From NCBI GenBank assembly GCA_030544235.1, contig CM060463.1, positions 18,849,690-18,913,689 of the forward strand: DNA of 64,000 bases, read 5' to 3'. Below the pieces are notes generated by a model, which made no database searches, was not told the DNA's origin, and worked only from the letters and a program-made list of their open reading frames with translations. Numbering within the stretch: the first letter of the stretch is position 1; each line of letters opens with the position of its first letter. Positions 10,804-22,385 of this stretch are shown piece by piece. A program made the translations under genes and the position numbers. The DNA is from Lepturacanthus savala. Taxonomy: Eukaryota; Chordata; Actinopteri; Scombriformes; Trichiuridae.

Positions 10804-13800
10804 CTGTTGTGTCCTTGCAGATGACATATTGTCCAAATACAACTGCTTGTCTGCTTCCATGTAAGCATTCAAAGCCTGTAATCATCAATTGTGCCAAACA
10901 GACATAAGAAGCAGTCATTGCAGTAGGTGAGATAAAGTGTTGGCACCTTTTGATATCAGAAAATGAGATGGTGGTATGGATCAACAGACCATCATGCATC
11001 CACAAGTATTATGCACCCTCTCTGTCTGTTGCTCTGTACTTTTCTAACATGTCCTCGGAAAGTATTTATTAATATGGCCATGATTGGGATCAATATTATG
11101 TCAAAGTGAAGTTCTGTTTTCCTCAAAGAAGGAGAAAATAACATTTATCTAATAGCATAATTGCTTAAGTCATATTTTGGCCAAAATGAGATAGCTACCT
11201 GACTCTACTCTCATTAACACTGCAGATTCAACATGGATTTTATTGCCTATGACATCAGCCTTCAGAATGCTTGTTATATTCCAAAAATCACTACCTGCCT
11301 ATGTCATCTCTTCGACTTAGGCATTTTTAAAAATAAAAATCCCTAACCCTTAAAATATGACTCATAGCAACGATATATCCTAAATTCCAGGATGTTATCA
11401 GGACAGTGAAGCAATCAAAGAAAAAAAATCCAAAAATCATCCATGACATGTGAGAGTAAAACATCTATACTGTTTTTATTTCAGTTTACAAGGTTGAATG
11501 GAAAATTCTTAGAACCTATTTTTGTAGTTTTGGTTACCTTTCTTCATATCATTTATTTCATCAATTAATAATAATTAATAAAATAATAATAAAAAAAAAT
11601 ATTTGCAAATAATGCACAATTTAAACACATCTCTAATAATACAGTCTGGGTTTGAATTGTAAGTGTTGCACACTGATGGAATATCTCTTAATACATCCAG
11701 GTGGAGATAGAGAAAGAAAACATGAATTTGCAAAGAAGCCTTAAGTATCAGTTGTTCACCCAGCTTAATTGTGGCTGTCACATGTCATCCAAATCACTGA
11801 ATGTTTGTCTAAAGACAGGGAAAGAATCTTCTTGAATGTTAAATCCATCCTCACACAGACTGCATCAGGGTGGTCACAGGTCTCCTCCATGGCTTGAAAA
11901 AATCCTCAGGCTGGAGATTTTAAACCTTAAAATGCCTTGCTGAAAACAACTTGGTGAAGAAAGGGAAAACATGGTGGGAAGTACTGGTGTGAAAAAAAAT
12001 GTGGATGGTAATGAAACAAGCTTTGGACCAGAGCAGATTGATGGAAAGATGTATTTCATCTAATTTGCATTTATCATCTGTGTGTTCCAATGTAGTATCA
12101 TCTGTGTAAAAAAAAAACATGAATATGTGGCCCTCGGTTGGCATGGAGATAGATGAAAAAAAACAACAACATTCCAAACATTATGATGGCCAGCACTTTA
12201 CAACCTCATATAAAAATGAATTTATGCAGGATTGCATTAGCATCTATCAATGAAAATGTCACAGGACAGCATACAAGATGGTCTGATTTTACTGTAGACA
12301 GCAAACAAAAGTTGTTCTTCACCTGTGCTCTGGTTGAAATCTATTTGAAGTATATTTGCAAAGTAGATCTGCTGAGGGTGAGCTGAACATCAGGTTTACA
12401 ACATGATCATCCAGCACTTCTGATTCTCATCCGATAAATTGTCTTTGTCCACGTTCTTCTCCAGATCCCCTTCTTCCTCTTTTTCTTTTTCTTTCTCTTC
12501 CTTAGATGTTGCCTTCAATTTTTGTTGAAAATTCATCACAGGGCATCATATTTCACCATTTTTTTGCCCCTCAGCATCTGATATTGACACACAAGGCATC
12601 ATTTTTTTTCCTCACCAGGTTTTCATGGTTATGTTTCGGGAAATATCATGGTTTGGGTTGAAAGCATCAGTAAAATGTTCCATTGTGTGTAAAGTATCTA
12701 GTTAATCGTCTGGTTTAATGGCAGTAAATGTCCAAAATAATGATAAAAAATGTCCAGTTAGTGGTCCGGAATAGTGCCCTACTGCTGCTTTTGCAACTTT
12801 ACAGCTTCTTGCATATATTTATCTCTGGGGTGAAATTTCCACTGGGGACAGCATGATGACTAAATCAATCTTTTCTCAGATTTTATTATTGGTTACCTTA
12901 GTTACTAATGTAAGTATGTAGGAAATGGGATTCATTTGTGGATCTCTTTTTTATTATGTGTGTGTGTGTCCCATCCAACTTCTAAAACCAAAGTTTCCCC
13001 CCTTGATTCACCTAACTGCCACCCAACCTGTCTACAAATTATAAAGTGACAATTGTGTCCATTTCAGACATTGAAGTTTCAAAGAAGTCTATCAGACTAC
13101 TCTGCACATTGAAAAATTATGCTTCAGGGACCCAGTTCGATAAAAGCGGTTCAGAGGACATGATAAAATTGTACTATTTGGTCCGTGAGATCCATGAGAA
13201 TGGGCTGTAAAGACAGGTACACTCACCTATTGTCTTTTTGTACTGGTTGCGCATGATCGGTGAGTTTAGAATTTACTACATAAGAATCTGTACACCTGAA
13301 ATCGCAAAAAAGTGGAACCATGTTTGATTTCTTTGTCTGCTGTAGAGGAGTGTGTGTGTAGTGCTATAATTTTGTGGATCTTCATGGGGATTAGTCTCCT
13401 TGGGTGCCAAGTTTCACTAATATTGTGTTATTTTTGATTTGAAAGTGCAACTGTGATAGCAACTTGTAAGAGATGGTTTGGTTCTGGTATGCATCCAATC
13501 GAGCTAAAATCTGGTCTTGGACAGTCATTTCAGGTAGTAAAAAGTAAGCATGCAAGGTAGTCAGGGTGTAGCTTACTAGGCAAATGTTTTCTATTACCAT
13601 TCTCCTGCACTCCACATTACTTGATATAAACCCACTGAGACCTTGTTATGGTTCATAGCCTTCTTGTGCACTAAAGTGAATAAGTGCATCTGGGAGCACA
13701 GTTTAAGTGTTGCTATCTTGAGAACAGGTAGTGATAATAGAGATGATAGACTGACTTTTTATAGTGAATGTGCTCACCACAGGATGTACAAATAATGGAC

Positions 13801-14364
13801 AGACTATAGTCTCCAGGACATCACTTACTTTGTTGACTCATGTTTTGATACTTAAATGTGGACACTGCTGTCTTTTTTTGCTATCCTTGTATGGACATGA
13901 TTCCAGGGAGCAATGCCAAGATAACAACATGTCCCCAAGTGGCAAGCCACCTGTCAATCAAAGCTGTAACTCTTTTATTATGCAGAAGTTTAAGCCTTAA
14001 TAAAATAGATAACAGGTTAGTTATAAAAATCATCACAGTTGTCATGAAATTATATATACAGAGCACAACCATTGTTGTACCAGGCTTTTTTATTTATTTA
14101 TTTATTTGCATTATTTGGCCATTTTAACATGGGAGTCTATGGGAATTGACCCACTTCGGTAGCCAGCCTTATGTGGCCATTCAAGAAGCAGTGATGTTAT
14201 TATCAGGATGTGGCAAATTTCATCTGCCAGATGCCTTTGTAGTCTCTCAATTTGACTCAGTAATTGTGGTGGATTTCAAAAATGGATCATAACAATGAAA
14301 GCCATAAATTGCATTCTTTCATCTTGCTGGATCAGCTTGAATTGAATTTATTTGTTTAACCCCA
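10804..14364. other. No supported gene; mostly unique DNA
   Basis: No recognisable repeat or conserved gene. On the minus strand, 12536 to 12396 encodes an open frame of 46 codons rich in Lys and Glu (start MNFQQKLKATSKEEKEKEKE, then EEEGDLEKNVDKDNLSDENQ), too short and context-free to call a gene. 12450-12510 is a pyrimidine-rich tract on the plus strand, which explains that composition. Short (TG)n at 12958-12969. Confidence 0.4.
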
Positions 14365-14600
14365 ATCGAGTCTTGTTCATGCAACTATGTTTCCTTTAAC
14401 CATGTTCTACATCACCGTGTTTCACACAGCCTTGTTTCATAGACTTAAACATCTATGTTTCAGACATGTTTCACAGAATCATATTTCACGACTATGTTTT
14501 ACACAGCTGCGTCACCATCTAACATTGATGTGTGACACATAGTTGTGTGAAACAGTAGATCACATTTTATGCAGCCGTGTTTCACACAAGATCACATTAA
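14365..14600. repeat. Degenerate short-word repeats with an inner inverted repeat
   Basis: The words TGTTTCACACAGCC, TGTTTCA and ATGTTT(C/T)A recur about ten times across the stretch, in a loose 15-25 bp rhythm. The segment 14484-14505 (TTTCACGACTATGTTTTACA) is answered by TGTGACACATAGTTGTGTGAAA at about 14530-14552, making an imperfect hairpin. This looks like a degraded minisatellite or palindromic element; I cannot name it. Confidence 0.55.
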
Positions 14601-14860
14601 TCCAGTTTTAGCGTATTTTAACTGGCTTCCTCTAGTATTGTGGACTGATTTTAGCATTCTTTACTTCTTAAAACACTCTGTCTATCTGAATATGCTCCAG
14701 GCTGCCCTGTCATGTGCTTATATTTGGTTTCTTACTTATTGATGTGTAGTTTTGTTGTAGTAATGTGATTGTTTCCCCCCATTTTTACTGTAAAGCTTTT
14801 TGAGCTGTATCTCATGTATGAAAAGTGCTATAAAAATGAAGATTATTGTTAGAATTATTC
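14595..14860 (+). pseudogene. 3' end of a CR1/L2-type LINE
   Basis: The start translates as INPVLAYFNWLP...WTDFSIL, matching the well-known segment just after the reverse transcriptase of fish L2-like LINEs (pattern ITPVLxxLHWLPVxxRIDFKIL). The DNA ends with TGTAAAGCTTTTTGAGCTG and AAAAGTGCTATAAAAATGAA, the typical 3' untranslated end of these elements. Stop codons interrupt the frame. It is a 5'-truncated dead copy, as target-primed reverse transcription commonly leaves. Confidence 0.7.
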
Positions 14861-15958
14861 TTAAATTGTAAATGAATGGTTGTGAATTGGAATGTCTCTT
14901 GAAATAGGAGACTCAGGGGTACAACCGTTTTGAAATTTCTGAAATCAGTCCAGTAATGTTTTCAAAAATAGTGTAAATGTAATATCAAGTTTTCATTTGC
15001 TCAAAGCAGAGAACACTGCTGTCTCCCCTGATTTCACCGGCCTTCACTTACATTATAAGAATATGGAACCTTAGGAGTAGAAAAATTGTGAAATGGTTGG
15101 AATTCAGTCCAGTAATTACTTCAAATAATGCAGAAACATGATATCTTGCTTCAAACGGAGTGAAGACAGCAAGCACTGCTTCCGCTAACCTTCCAATTTA
15201 TTTAAAGCTTCACAAAGTGGATGAATTTGCAGAGAAAAGATCAGGCTGATAAATAGTGGGCTGATGTCTGAGTTTTGGACTAATAATTCTATGTTCATTA
15301 GAGGAATAAACTTAGAAGAGGGTTTCAACATCCAAAACCTTTCAATTATAATTTAAAGGAGCTGCAACAACAATGAAAAGTCTATACTAAACTGGAAGAG
15401 CTGCAAGCAGTAAAGAATGATTATAAGGCAGGATCTACAGTTACCTGTTTATTATTATTATTATTATTATTTATTAGCTGATTTATGGACAGTTATCCTC
15501 TGTAGATGTTGATATCAATATCAGTGAAAAGAGAAGGTGAGAGTTTGAAGGTTTAAATTTATTCCATCTTCCATAAGTATAATAAGCATTCTTATTCTTA
15601 TTCATATTCTTCTTATTATTGTTATTATCATAAGTAGTTCCATTAGTAGTGGTACTATTAGTAGTACTGTAGTTCTATTAGTAGAATCATTTTTGGTCCT
15701 GTAATATTCAGATTGGAGTCATGAACCTTGGTCGCAACCTGAAAGCGGCAGTTTGGATGATCTCTGTCTCTTTCTCCCAGTTGGCTCTGTTGCGTCTGAT
15801 TACTTGTCTCCTGCTTGTCTTCCCAGAATCCTCTGGTACATGAAAGAAAAATGAACATACCCCCCCTTCTTCATCATCCTCCTCTTCTTCGCCTTCGCTC
15901 TCCTTAGAGGGTGCATAGATGGAGAGAGCTGAAGAGTGAGGCAGAGGGAGTAATGGGA

Positions 15959-16046
15959 GATCTCTCTCTCTTTCCTTCTTGTTCTCTCTCTCTCATTTTA
16001 TCTGTCTTTCCTCGTCTCATATTCTCCCTCTCTATCTCTCCCCCCA
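15959..16046. repeat. CT-rich (pyrimidine) tract
   Basis: Plus-strand sequence is dominated by (TC)n and CTCTC words, with a homopyrimidine bias of about 90 bp. It is low-complexity DNA that can adopt H-form structures; no gene evidence. Confidence 0.8.
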
Positions 16047-16059
16047 CATGCCAAGCAGA

Positions 16060-16400
16060 AGCAGCACTGGATGCTAATTACTTATTAGATTCCAGATACG
16101 TGCGGCGGGGTAGCGGGGCTAATTAGGTTAGCACCCTGCTAAAATGAAATGTCTTAATGCTGACGTTACTTACGGTATCTCCAACTCCACAACACCTCAC
16201 CCACCTCCAGACCCGCTCCTTCCACAGTAAGCTGACCTGAGTGATGGACAGCAGCTGAAGAACAGAAGAGATGGCTCTAAAATGCGGCTGATGTTGCAGA
16301 CAGATATGAGGATGGCTGGGCAGGCCTCAGATGGCTCTAATTATCCTACTGACCTTTCCAGCAGCACACGGAGAAGAGAATGTGACTCAGATAGCATGTA
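16060..16400. other. Candidate conserved non-coding element
   Basis: Unique, mixed-composition sequence directly after the CT tract. It carries GCTAATTACTTATTAG, GGGGCTAATTAGGTTAGC and CTCTAATTATCC, that is, three TAATTA/TAATT homeodomain-type cores in about 270 bp, plus CpG-containing words. No open frame of note. Enhancer function is inference from motif clustering only. Confidence 0.3.
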
Positions 16401-16777
16401 GTGGCTCACTGCTGAAGTGTTGAAAAACAAACAGCTTCACATCAGCGTTAGTTTCTTCACTTGTTTACCTGACCAGGAAATCTTCTGGCTTCGGTGTGTG
16501 TTGAGCAGAGGAATCCAGAAAAAATCATAGTGTTGGGTTAGAATCTCAACTCATCAAAAAAAGCTGTGTGTTTGGTCATTTATGTATTATTAGAATTGTG
16601 TCTTTTATCACTGGGAAAGCGTGTGGATTTTTCTTTACAATGATGTCCCATTTGTAAGGATCATGCAATTATGGGATGAGCAACACAGATAATGAGAAAT
16701 GGATGGAGTTTCATGGTATTGATTTGTTTGGGGGATTAGATGAATGACACTTGATTGGCAATACTTAGAGCATCCAT

Positions 16778-17092
16778 GGTGTTCACCAAAAGCAAATTGC
16801 AGCATCATTTGGAGTAAGCCCTCATACCATCTGCAAACTAAATGTCAAGTTCCACAAAAACTATGACATCAAATACCCCAAGAAGAACAGTTCATCATGG
16901 ATGTTAGTTGAATCAGTTGACTAAGCTATTGTCGGTGGCAGTATTTTGGTTTGTGGCAGCATCTCCATCACTGGCAAAACAAGGCTTGTTGGCCATTTCA
17001 GTGGTTAAATATATTGAAATAAGATTCTGCAGTGAGTGGCAATCCCATATCTCTACAATCTGGGACCTAACATAATCCTCTAAATCCCTGCC
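16778..17092 (+). pseudogene. Tc1-type transposase remnant (second family)
   Basis: 16778-16850 reads GVHQKQIAASFGVSPHTICK, a helix-turn-helix like those at the N terminus of Tc1 transposases. After a gap, 16937-17085 reads GSILVCGSISITGKTRLV, then NKILQ-VAIPYLYNLGPN with stops. These match the catalytic-core blocks (pattern VMVWGGIS.TGKTRL and RDEILQPVAIPYLH) of a different Tc1 family from the one at 8.2 kb. The central part is deleted and stops occur in frame. No terminal repeats were found. An open frame of 115 codons on the opposite strand over this region is a shadow. Confidence 0.65.
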
Positions 17093-17360
17093 AACTGTGA
17101 TGATGATATTCACTCTGTGTATATGTCTCCTTGTGATGTAACCACTAAAAGATAAAGCAAAACTTTTCCAGAATATGACAAGTATTTCCAAAGTGACAGT
17201 TTGTTTTTTACCACTGTAGTAGTGAGGAATAAGGTTGAGCACCCAAGGATATCGGTCCATAGCTACTTCTCATGATGCAAATACTGGCAACTTGGTAACC
17301 CCTGCTGACATCATCAATCTGGGATGTGTTGGGAAACATAATAGGATGTGCAAACTTAAA

Positions 17361-18918
17361 TAGTTTGACTACCTTGCGCCAGTCTTGATTATTGAAATTC
17401 AAGTAGATGATCTAATAATAGGTGCAAATATGATGAAGCCTATCAAAACACAGTTCAAATCCAACAAGGCCTATTGTTAGATACTGGGAAAACCCAAATG
17501 ATCATGTCAGGATAAGGATTTGATAAACTGGATATATCAAATCCTTGGCCAATGTGAGAACAGTCAAGCTGAAACAAGCTGTGAGCCTGGCACCTATAAG
17601 TGAGCACGCAGTGTTGGGCCATCTCCCATTTGGGATGAAAATGTCTGTGGGCAGTACTGTTTTTGTAGAGCTTAGCACCTCTTGCTACGCGCACCATAAC
17701 ATACTGGTAAGCAGAGTAGTTCCACCTCTGTGGGGGGCAGGTGGCTTACAGTAATATATATTAATCCAACCCAGCCATTAACTCGAAAGATTTTGTCAAT
17801 GACACAGAACGGATAGATACAAAATATAAATTGCCTCGGAACATAGGAAAAGTGAGCAGTGGCAGCTTCATAGTAGTCTAACAGCTAAGAATGTTGGAAG
17901 CAGTTGTACAGCTAGAGGGAATGAGAGATTGACAGGTGTGGGGCTCCAAAACCTGTCTGTTAATGACTGTGAGGTGCCATCACTCTGGAAAGACCGAGTG
18001 AGGATTGTGAAGATGTATTTTCTAGACATCACCATGGATCTAAGATCCACCATAATATATAATTAAATGAGGATGGTAGGAAGTACATGGTTTTATCCTT
18101 TCCTCTGGGTTTGCATGAGCACAACTGCATGCCCCAGGGGCTTTGAAACATCCCAGTTACCTGGGATTGCTCTTGATCAGAATTTCCAGTCTTCTGTGTT
18201 ACCTAGATAACTTGCTTTTTTTTGGTGAATCAAAGGTAACAAATCTTGCATAGTCTTGAAATAGTATTTCACCATCTAAGAGTATACAAATTGACTTAAT
18301 CTATGTGCTAATTCTTGAGAAGGTCATTTAGGTTTTTGGGGCACATTGTCTCTCAGGAAGGGATAGCTACAGACCCAGCTAAGCTGCAGGTCATTTTAGG
18401 TATAACTGAGAAAGACATTGTGTCCCCCCATCTGCTAGTAATATCTGGCCATTGTGAGAAATTCTTACCTCTACCACTGTTTAGTCTGACCACAGGTTAG
18501 AAAAGGTGGAGAGGCAAAGCAAAGAATATATCCACTCCACCTTGTATGTTCATTGCAGCAGACTGGACTACTGAGTGCAAAGAGGCATTTGGGGCTCTGA
18601 AAGCTGCACTGATTGAACATGCTCCGTTAGCTCACCCTGATTTTTCTAAGTCATTTTGCCTCTCTGTTGATGCATCCACTAGTGGGTTGGGGGCAGTACT
18701 TTGGCAAGTGCAGGAAGGTCATAGCAGCCAGTCCCATAGTTTCAGTGAGTACATCTCTGAATCATGCCCAGTCTAAATATCTGCTTCAGAGACTTGAGTT
18801 TCTTGCCATAAAATGGGCTATTCCTGACCAGATCAGTCATTGGCTAAGGGGGCAGTCACACATTTGAACAGAGATGGGTGGCTAAAGTGGCACCTTTTGA
18901 CTAGTTTAAAATTAAGAA
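17361..18918 (+). pseudogene. Ty3/gypsy retrotransposon pol remnant
   Basis: Ordered traces of one pol gene survive in shifting frames. A possible protease C-terminal part (APVLIIEIQVDDLIIGANMM) lies at 17378-17440. A linker follows: HNILVSRVVPPLWG near 17695-17735. The reverse transcriptase is represented by FGLHEHN/CMPQGL-like sequence (about 18105-18140) and a degraded CYLDD region near 18200. RFLGHIVSQEGIATDPAKLQ follows at 18330-18390. The connection and RNase H-like region starts with W-TTECKEAFGALKAAL (about 18565-18615) and continues with FCLSVDASTSGLGAVL, LEFLAIKWA and finally RWVAKVAPFD (18872-18901). In the family this polyprotein copies element RNA into DNA. The palm region is mostly deleted, stops are frequent, and no LTR, gag or integrase was seen, so it is a dead fragment. 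Confidence 0.85.
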
Positions 18919-20379
18919 GTTATTCTAACGACTCTTCTGTTGTTTTTTGATTTTCTGGGCTGCACTCACTCTTGCTTGTTCTGCTCCTTAATCTGACAGA
19001 AACTGTATGAATTCTTCTGCTCTGTTACTGTTGCTCATTTTTTAGCCTTAACATGTAGAAAATATGAGCAACAGTCATTCAGTTAGTTATATATTAAGAT
19101 GGTGTGTTTTTCTTTTTTTATTTTTTAACTTTGTCATGCATTGAGAGTAGTATTGTTGGTGATTAACAGACACAGTAGAGCATCTTGAGAGAGACCCATG
19201 TATTCATCAGGTTGGTGACAATAAATATGCCATCATCCATCTGGGCATCATAGTATCTTCATTCATCATACATAATGCAGATTGAACCCTGCTATATAGG
19301 CTTGTATCACAGGCCTTTATTTCTATTTCCCTCTGTTTGACGAGTATAATGGGTCATATTTGAACTACTCCTGTTTGCCCTTTTAATGTTATTGTGTTGT
19401 AACACTTCCTATATATATCAAATTAAAATCACTCTACTGTTTCATTTGTCAAGAAACCCTTCAATTCATTAGAAGGCCTTTTATTTTGAAAAAAACTTCA
19501 GGAACTTGAGTGGAAAAGTCTTTGATTTGTAAGGTCTTACAGATATGTGCAAAGTAGCTAAATGAAACCTATAGTTAACAGTGTCTGTCTCAACAGAAAC
19601 ATTGAATCATCTTCACAAGTGTTTGATGGTTATTTTTGTGCTTTAGAACAAAACCAACATAAAAAGGTTTCGTGTTTCTCATTCCGTGCTTTTGTTCTTC
19701 CTGCCACTGCTCTCCTCACTCGCCCACAGCTACTCTGTCTTACTCTTTCACGCTTGGCTCTCAACTCTCTCCACTCTCACCGTCTCACGTCTTATTTAAC
19801 ATGAGTCTGGAAACCAACAGAAAGCCTGTCTTTACTTTTAACAAAATAGAAATGTCTTCACCTCATCCTAAACTGTTTCCATGAGTCCGAATGTCTGTCA
19901 CTGGCCCACCAGCTGGCCGCACATAAAATTTTACTGGCCTCAAGGTAAGCGGGCTACTGGCAATGTCCGACCCTGTCCTTGCTTTTCACTTTATGTACCA
20001 ATAATAACAAAACAATGCTTGTCTTAAAGCTACAGTTGATGTCATGTTTTTCTATAAAAAAGAGTGTTTTATCTCACTTGAAGTTGGAGGCTATTGGAGC
20101 AACGTGTATGTTTGTTGTTAATTGCAGATAACAGTTCTTGTTTGAGCAGCTCCATCTTTAATGACTTTTATTCTCTTCCAGCCACTTCACAGTAAATATC
20201 GTGCAATTCAGTATTTTATATACACAAATTCAAAATGCATGCCAGAACAAGCAATCTACAGACAGGTATGGTTGTGTGCAATGACATTTGTATTTCTCTT
20301 GCAAGTGCACTCATGCACACGAACTAACAAACACATACATGCACACTAGAATCGGATTGGAGTGGTCTTTTTGTCGACA
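18919..20379. other. No gene seen
   Basis: AT-rich, no named repeat. If the gypsy remnant continued into integrase it should appear from 18919 on, and it does not. 19680-19790 is rich in CTCTC and CACTC words. Open frames here are short and unsupported. Confidence 0.5.
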
Positions 20380-20765
20380 TGTGAAATCAATCGGCACTTA
20401 GCGACTCAGTTATGTCTCTACAGCCTTTCTTCCATTTCAGCCGGTCTTTAATCAGGTCACTTACACAGGTGCCATGTGTAATTAGTATGAGATTATTAGC
20501 CAATGAAAGGATGACCAGCTATTTAATTACACACATGTGATTACTCCTTTTATTTAATGAAGACGACTTATTATTTGGATGCAGTGTCTTCCTTCTTTTT
20601 TTCCTTCATGGTAGGTATATCTTTCAACATGTATCCTTCTCCCTCGGCCTCCTATTTTTTTTTCTTCTTTCCTCAAACCGGTTCCATCCAATTAGCAGGA
20701 CACACTCCATTAAATAATTCCATATCTGACCTTATGGCCCCCAAGCCTCCCACTTATTTCTGCTA
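20380..20765. other. Candidate conserved non-coding element
   Basis: Unique sequence with CTTTAATCAGGTCAC, GTGTAATTAGTATGAG, TTATTAGCCAATGAAAG, ATTTAATTACACAC and CCAATTAGCAGG. CCAAT and TAATTA-type cores cluster without low complexity. No splice-framed coding potential. The regulatory role is inferred, not shown. Confidence 0.3.
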
Positions 20766-20859
20766 ACACCCCTTTTTGTTGTTGTTGCATAAGAGGACAA
20801 ACTGTCAGTTGTGTAATGCTGCCTTGTAGAGGAGGAAGGAGGTCAGATTAATATATGTA

Positions 20860-20862
<3 letters not shown>

Positions 20863-20928
<66 letters not shown>
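20863..20928. repeat. (TG)n microsatellite, about 66 bp
   Basis: About 33 uninterrupted TG units followed by AGAGAGAA. Confidence 0.97.
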
Positions 20929-20935
<7 letters not shown>

Positions 20936-21729
20936 AGCCTGAGACAGATGCATTGTGGGTGGGTGGCAGCAGGAAGGGGGGCAGGGCCCCTGGAGATGAG
21001 AGGCAGGAAACCCTGTGCCGCTAATTAATGTAGACCCCGGTTAAAGAAAAGCTCTCTCCATTGAGCTCCATGGATCTACACTGTGTGTGCTTCAGAGAAT
21101 ACATTACAGCTTCTCCTTGAGAGTCTGAAGGGGACTGCATGAATTTCACAGCTGAACAATCAGTTCCTCCTCAACACACATCCACACACATATTTACTCA
21201 CACATACACACGTTACACACAAACAGCTGACCATCATGGTGAAACTGTCTGTGAAAAATAGACAGGCTATAATAGTTCAGGAGAACAATTTGCTATTAAT
21301 TTATTTCCCCAGGAAAACGATGTGTGTGATATTTGATTAGATTTAGAACATTTTGTGGATTTTATTTATAGTTTTGATATCATCAACAAGGTATATGTGT
21401 GGTTTCAAGTATCAAAAATTTATCCCAGTATAGATTTGCATCCCCTCCATCAGGGTTCTCTTGAGAACTGTAGAAAGAACAGGTCGCTCTGTGTCTGTTT
21501 CATTAATATAAATGAGCCTCTCCTTTGATTGGCTGATTCGAAGGGCTGGGGAAGAGACTGTATGGATAGGAAAGACATGGGTGATGTCACAACCATATAG
21601 ATGTCCTGACAGTTTCTTTGAAGGCACAGTTTCTGAATACATTGTATTGATTGTAATGGATTGTATGTAATACTATTGTACGGATTGACTGTTTTGAAAC
21701 AAGGCCTTCATAATAATATTGTATTATCA
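20929..21729. other. No gene seen; 20935-21130 less AT-rich
   Basis: 20935-21130 contains GGGCAGGGCCCCTGG, GCCGCTAATTAATG and GAGCTCCATGGATC, unlike the surrounding AT-rich DNA, and may be an extension of the candidate regulatory stretch across the TG tract. 21160-21225 is CA-rich (ACACACATCCACAC). The remainder shows nothing. Confidence 0.35.
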
Positions 21730-21759
21730 AACAACAAACACGCATTAACAAATACATAG

Positions 21760-21838
<79 letters not shown>

Positions 21839-21851
21839 GCGTGTTTGTTGT

Positions 21852-21852
<1 letters not shown>
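21730..21852. repeat. 15-bp perfect inverted repeats enclosing (TA)n
   Basis: AACAACAAACACGCA (21730-21744) is exactly complementary to TGCGTGTTTGTTGTT (21838-21852). Between them lie a short ACATAGATACATACA stretch and a pure TA tract, which can itself self-pair. The whole unit resembles a palindromic AT-rich repeat. Confidence 0.85.
21768..21830. repeat. (TA)n microsatellite, about 63 bp
   Basis: Uninterrupted TA repeat inside the inverted repeat described separately. Confidence 0.97.
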
Positions 21853-21886
<34 letters not shown>

Positions 21887-21887
21887 A
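21853..21887. repeat. Compound (AT)n(GT)n microsatellite
   Basis: About 10 AT units pass directly into about 8 GT units, immediately after the right inverted-repeat arm. Confidence 0.95.
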
Positions 21888-22314
21888 TGTTTTGCTAATA
21901 TGATTTAAGCTCTGTTGTCGCAGATCCCAGCTGACTTTTACTGTAAAACTCATCAAGATACATTCATTTTAAAACTGAAGTTAGTTGTATTCCCAAAAGT
22001 TAACTACAGATGACAGTTTAATTTACTTACTGATTCTCATGGCATCTTAAGTGTTAGTTAAACATCTTCCTTTCTTTCCCTTGCCTATTCAATTTTCATA
22101 GCACCATGTACATGATTTAGCATGTCATATCCTGTCCTTACAGTGGCTGCAAGATGGTATAATTTGCAGCTGACATAGGCAACATCTGCCCTCTTAGAAA
22201 TGATTGCTGTCTGCATTAGAGTGTCTCACAGATGTCCGTTTCCTTTCTCTCTAGGGAACTGTATGGGGAGGTCTTAAATGGGTCTTATTATGCCCCTTTC
22301 ACAGTTAAATATTC

Positions 22315-22318
<4 letters not shown>
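21888..22318. other. No gene seen between two TA tracts
   Basis: Unremarkable AT-rich unique sequence; the open frames crossing it are driven by the neighbouring Ile/Tyr-coding TA repeats. Confidence 0.5.

Positions 22319-22384
<66 letters not shown>
22319..22384. repeat. (TA)n microsatellite, about 66 bp
   Basis: Uninterrupted TA of about 33 units, the fourth long TA/AT tract in the window and the second within 0.6 kb. Confidence 0.97.

Positions 22385-22385
<1 letters not shown>

Larger units (their letters stand above)
14861..16777. other. No gene seen; short tandem and pyrimidine-rich tracts
   Basis: Contains an (ATT)n tract at 15449-15471, A/T-rich triplet repeats near 15600-15680 (TTATT, TAGTAG), and the pyrimidine tract and candidate regulatory stretch listed separately. 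16400-16777 shows nothing recognisable. Confidence 0.5.

Noticed and set aside
16913..17260. 115-codon open frame on the minus strand
   Set aside because: It is the antisense shadow of the Tc1-type transposase fragment read on the plus strand.
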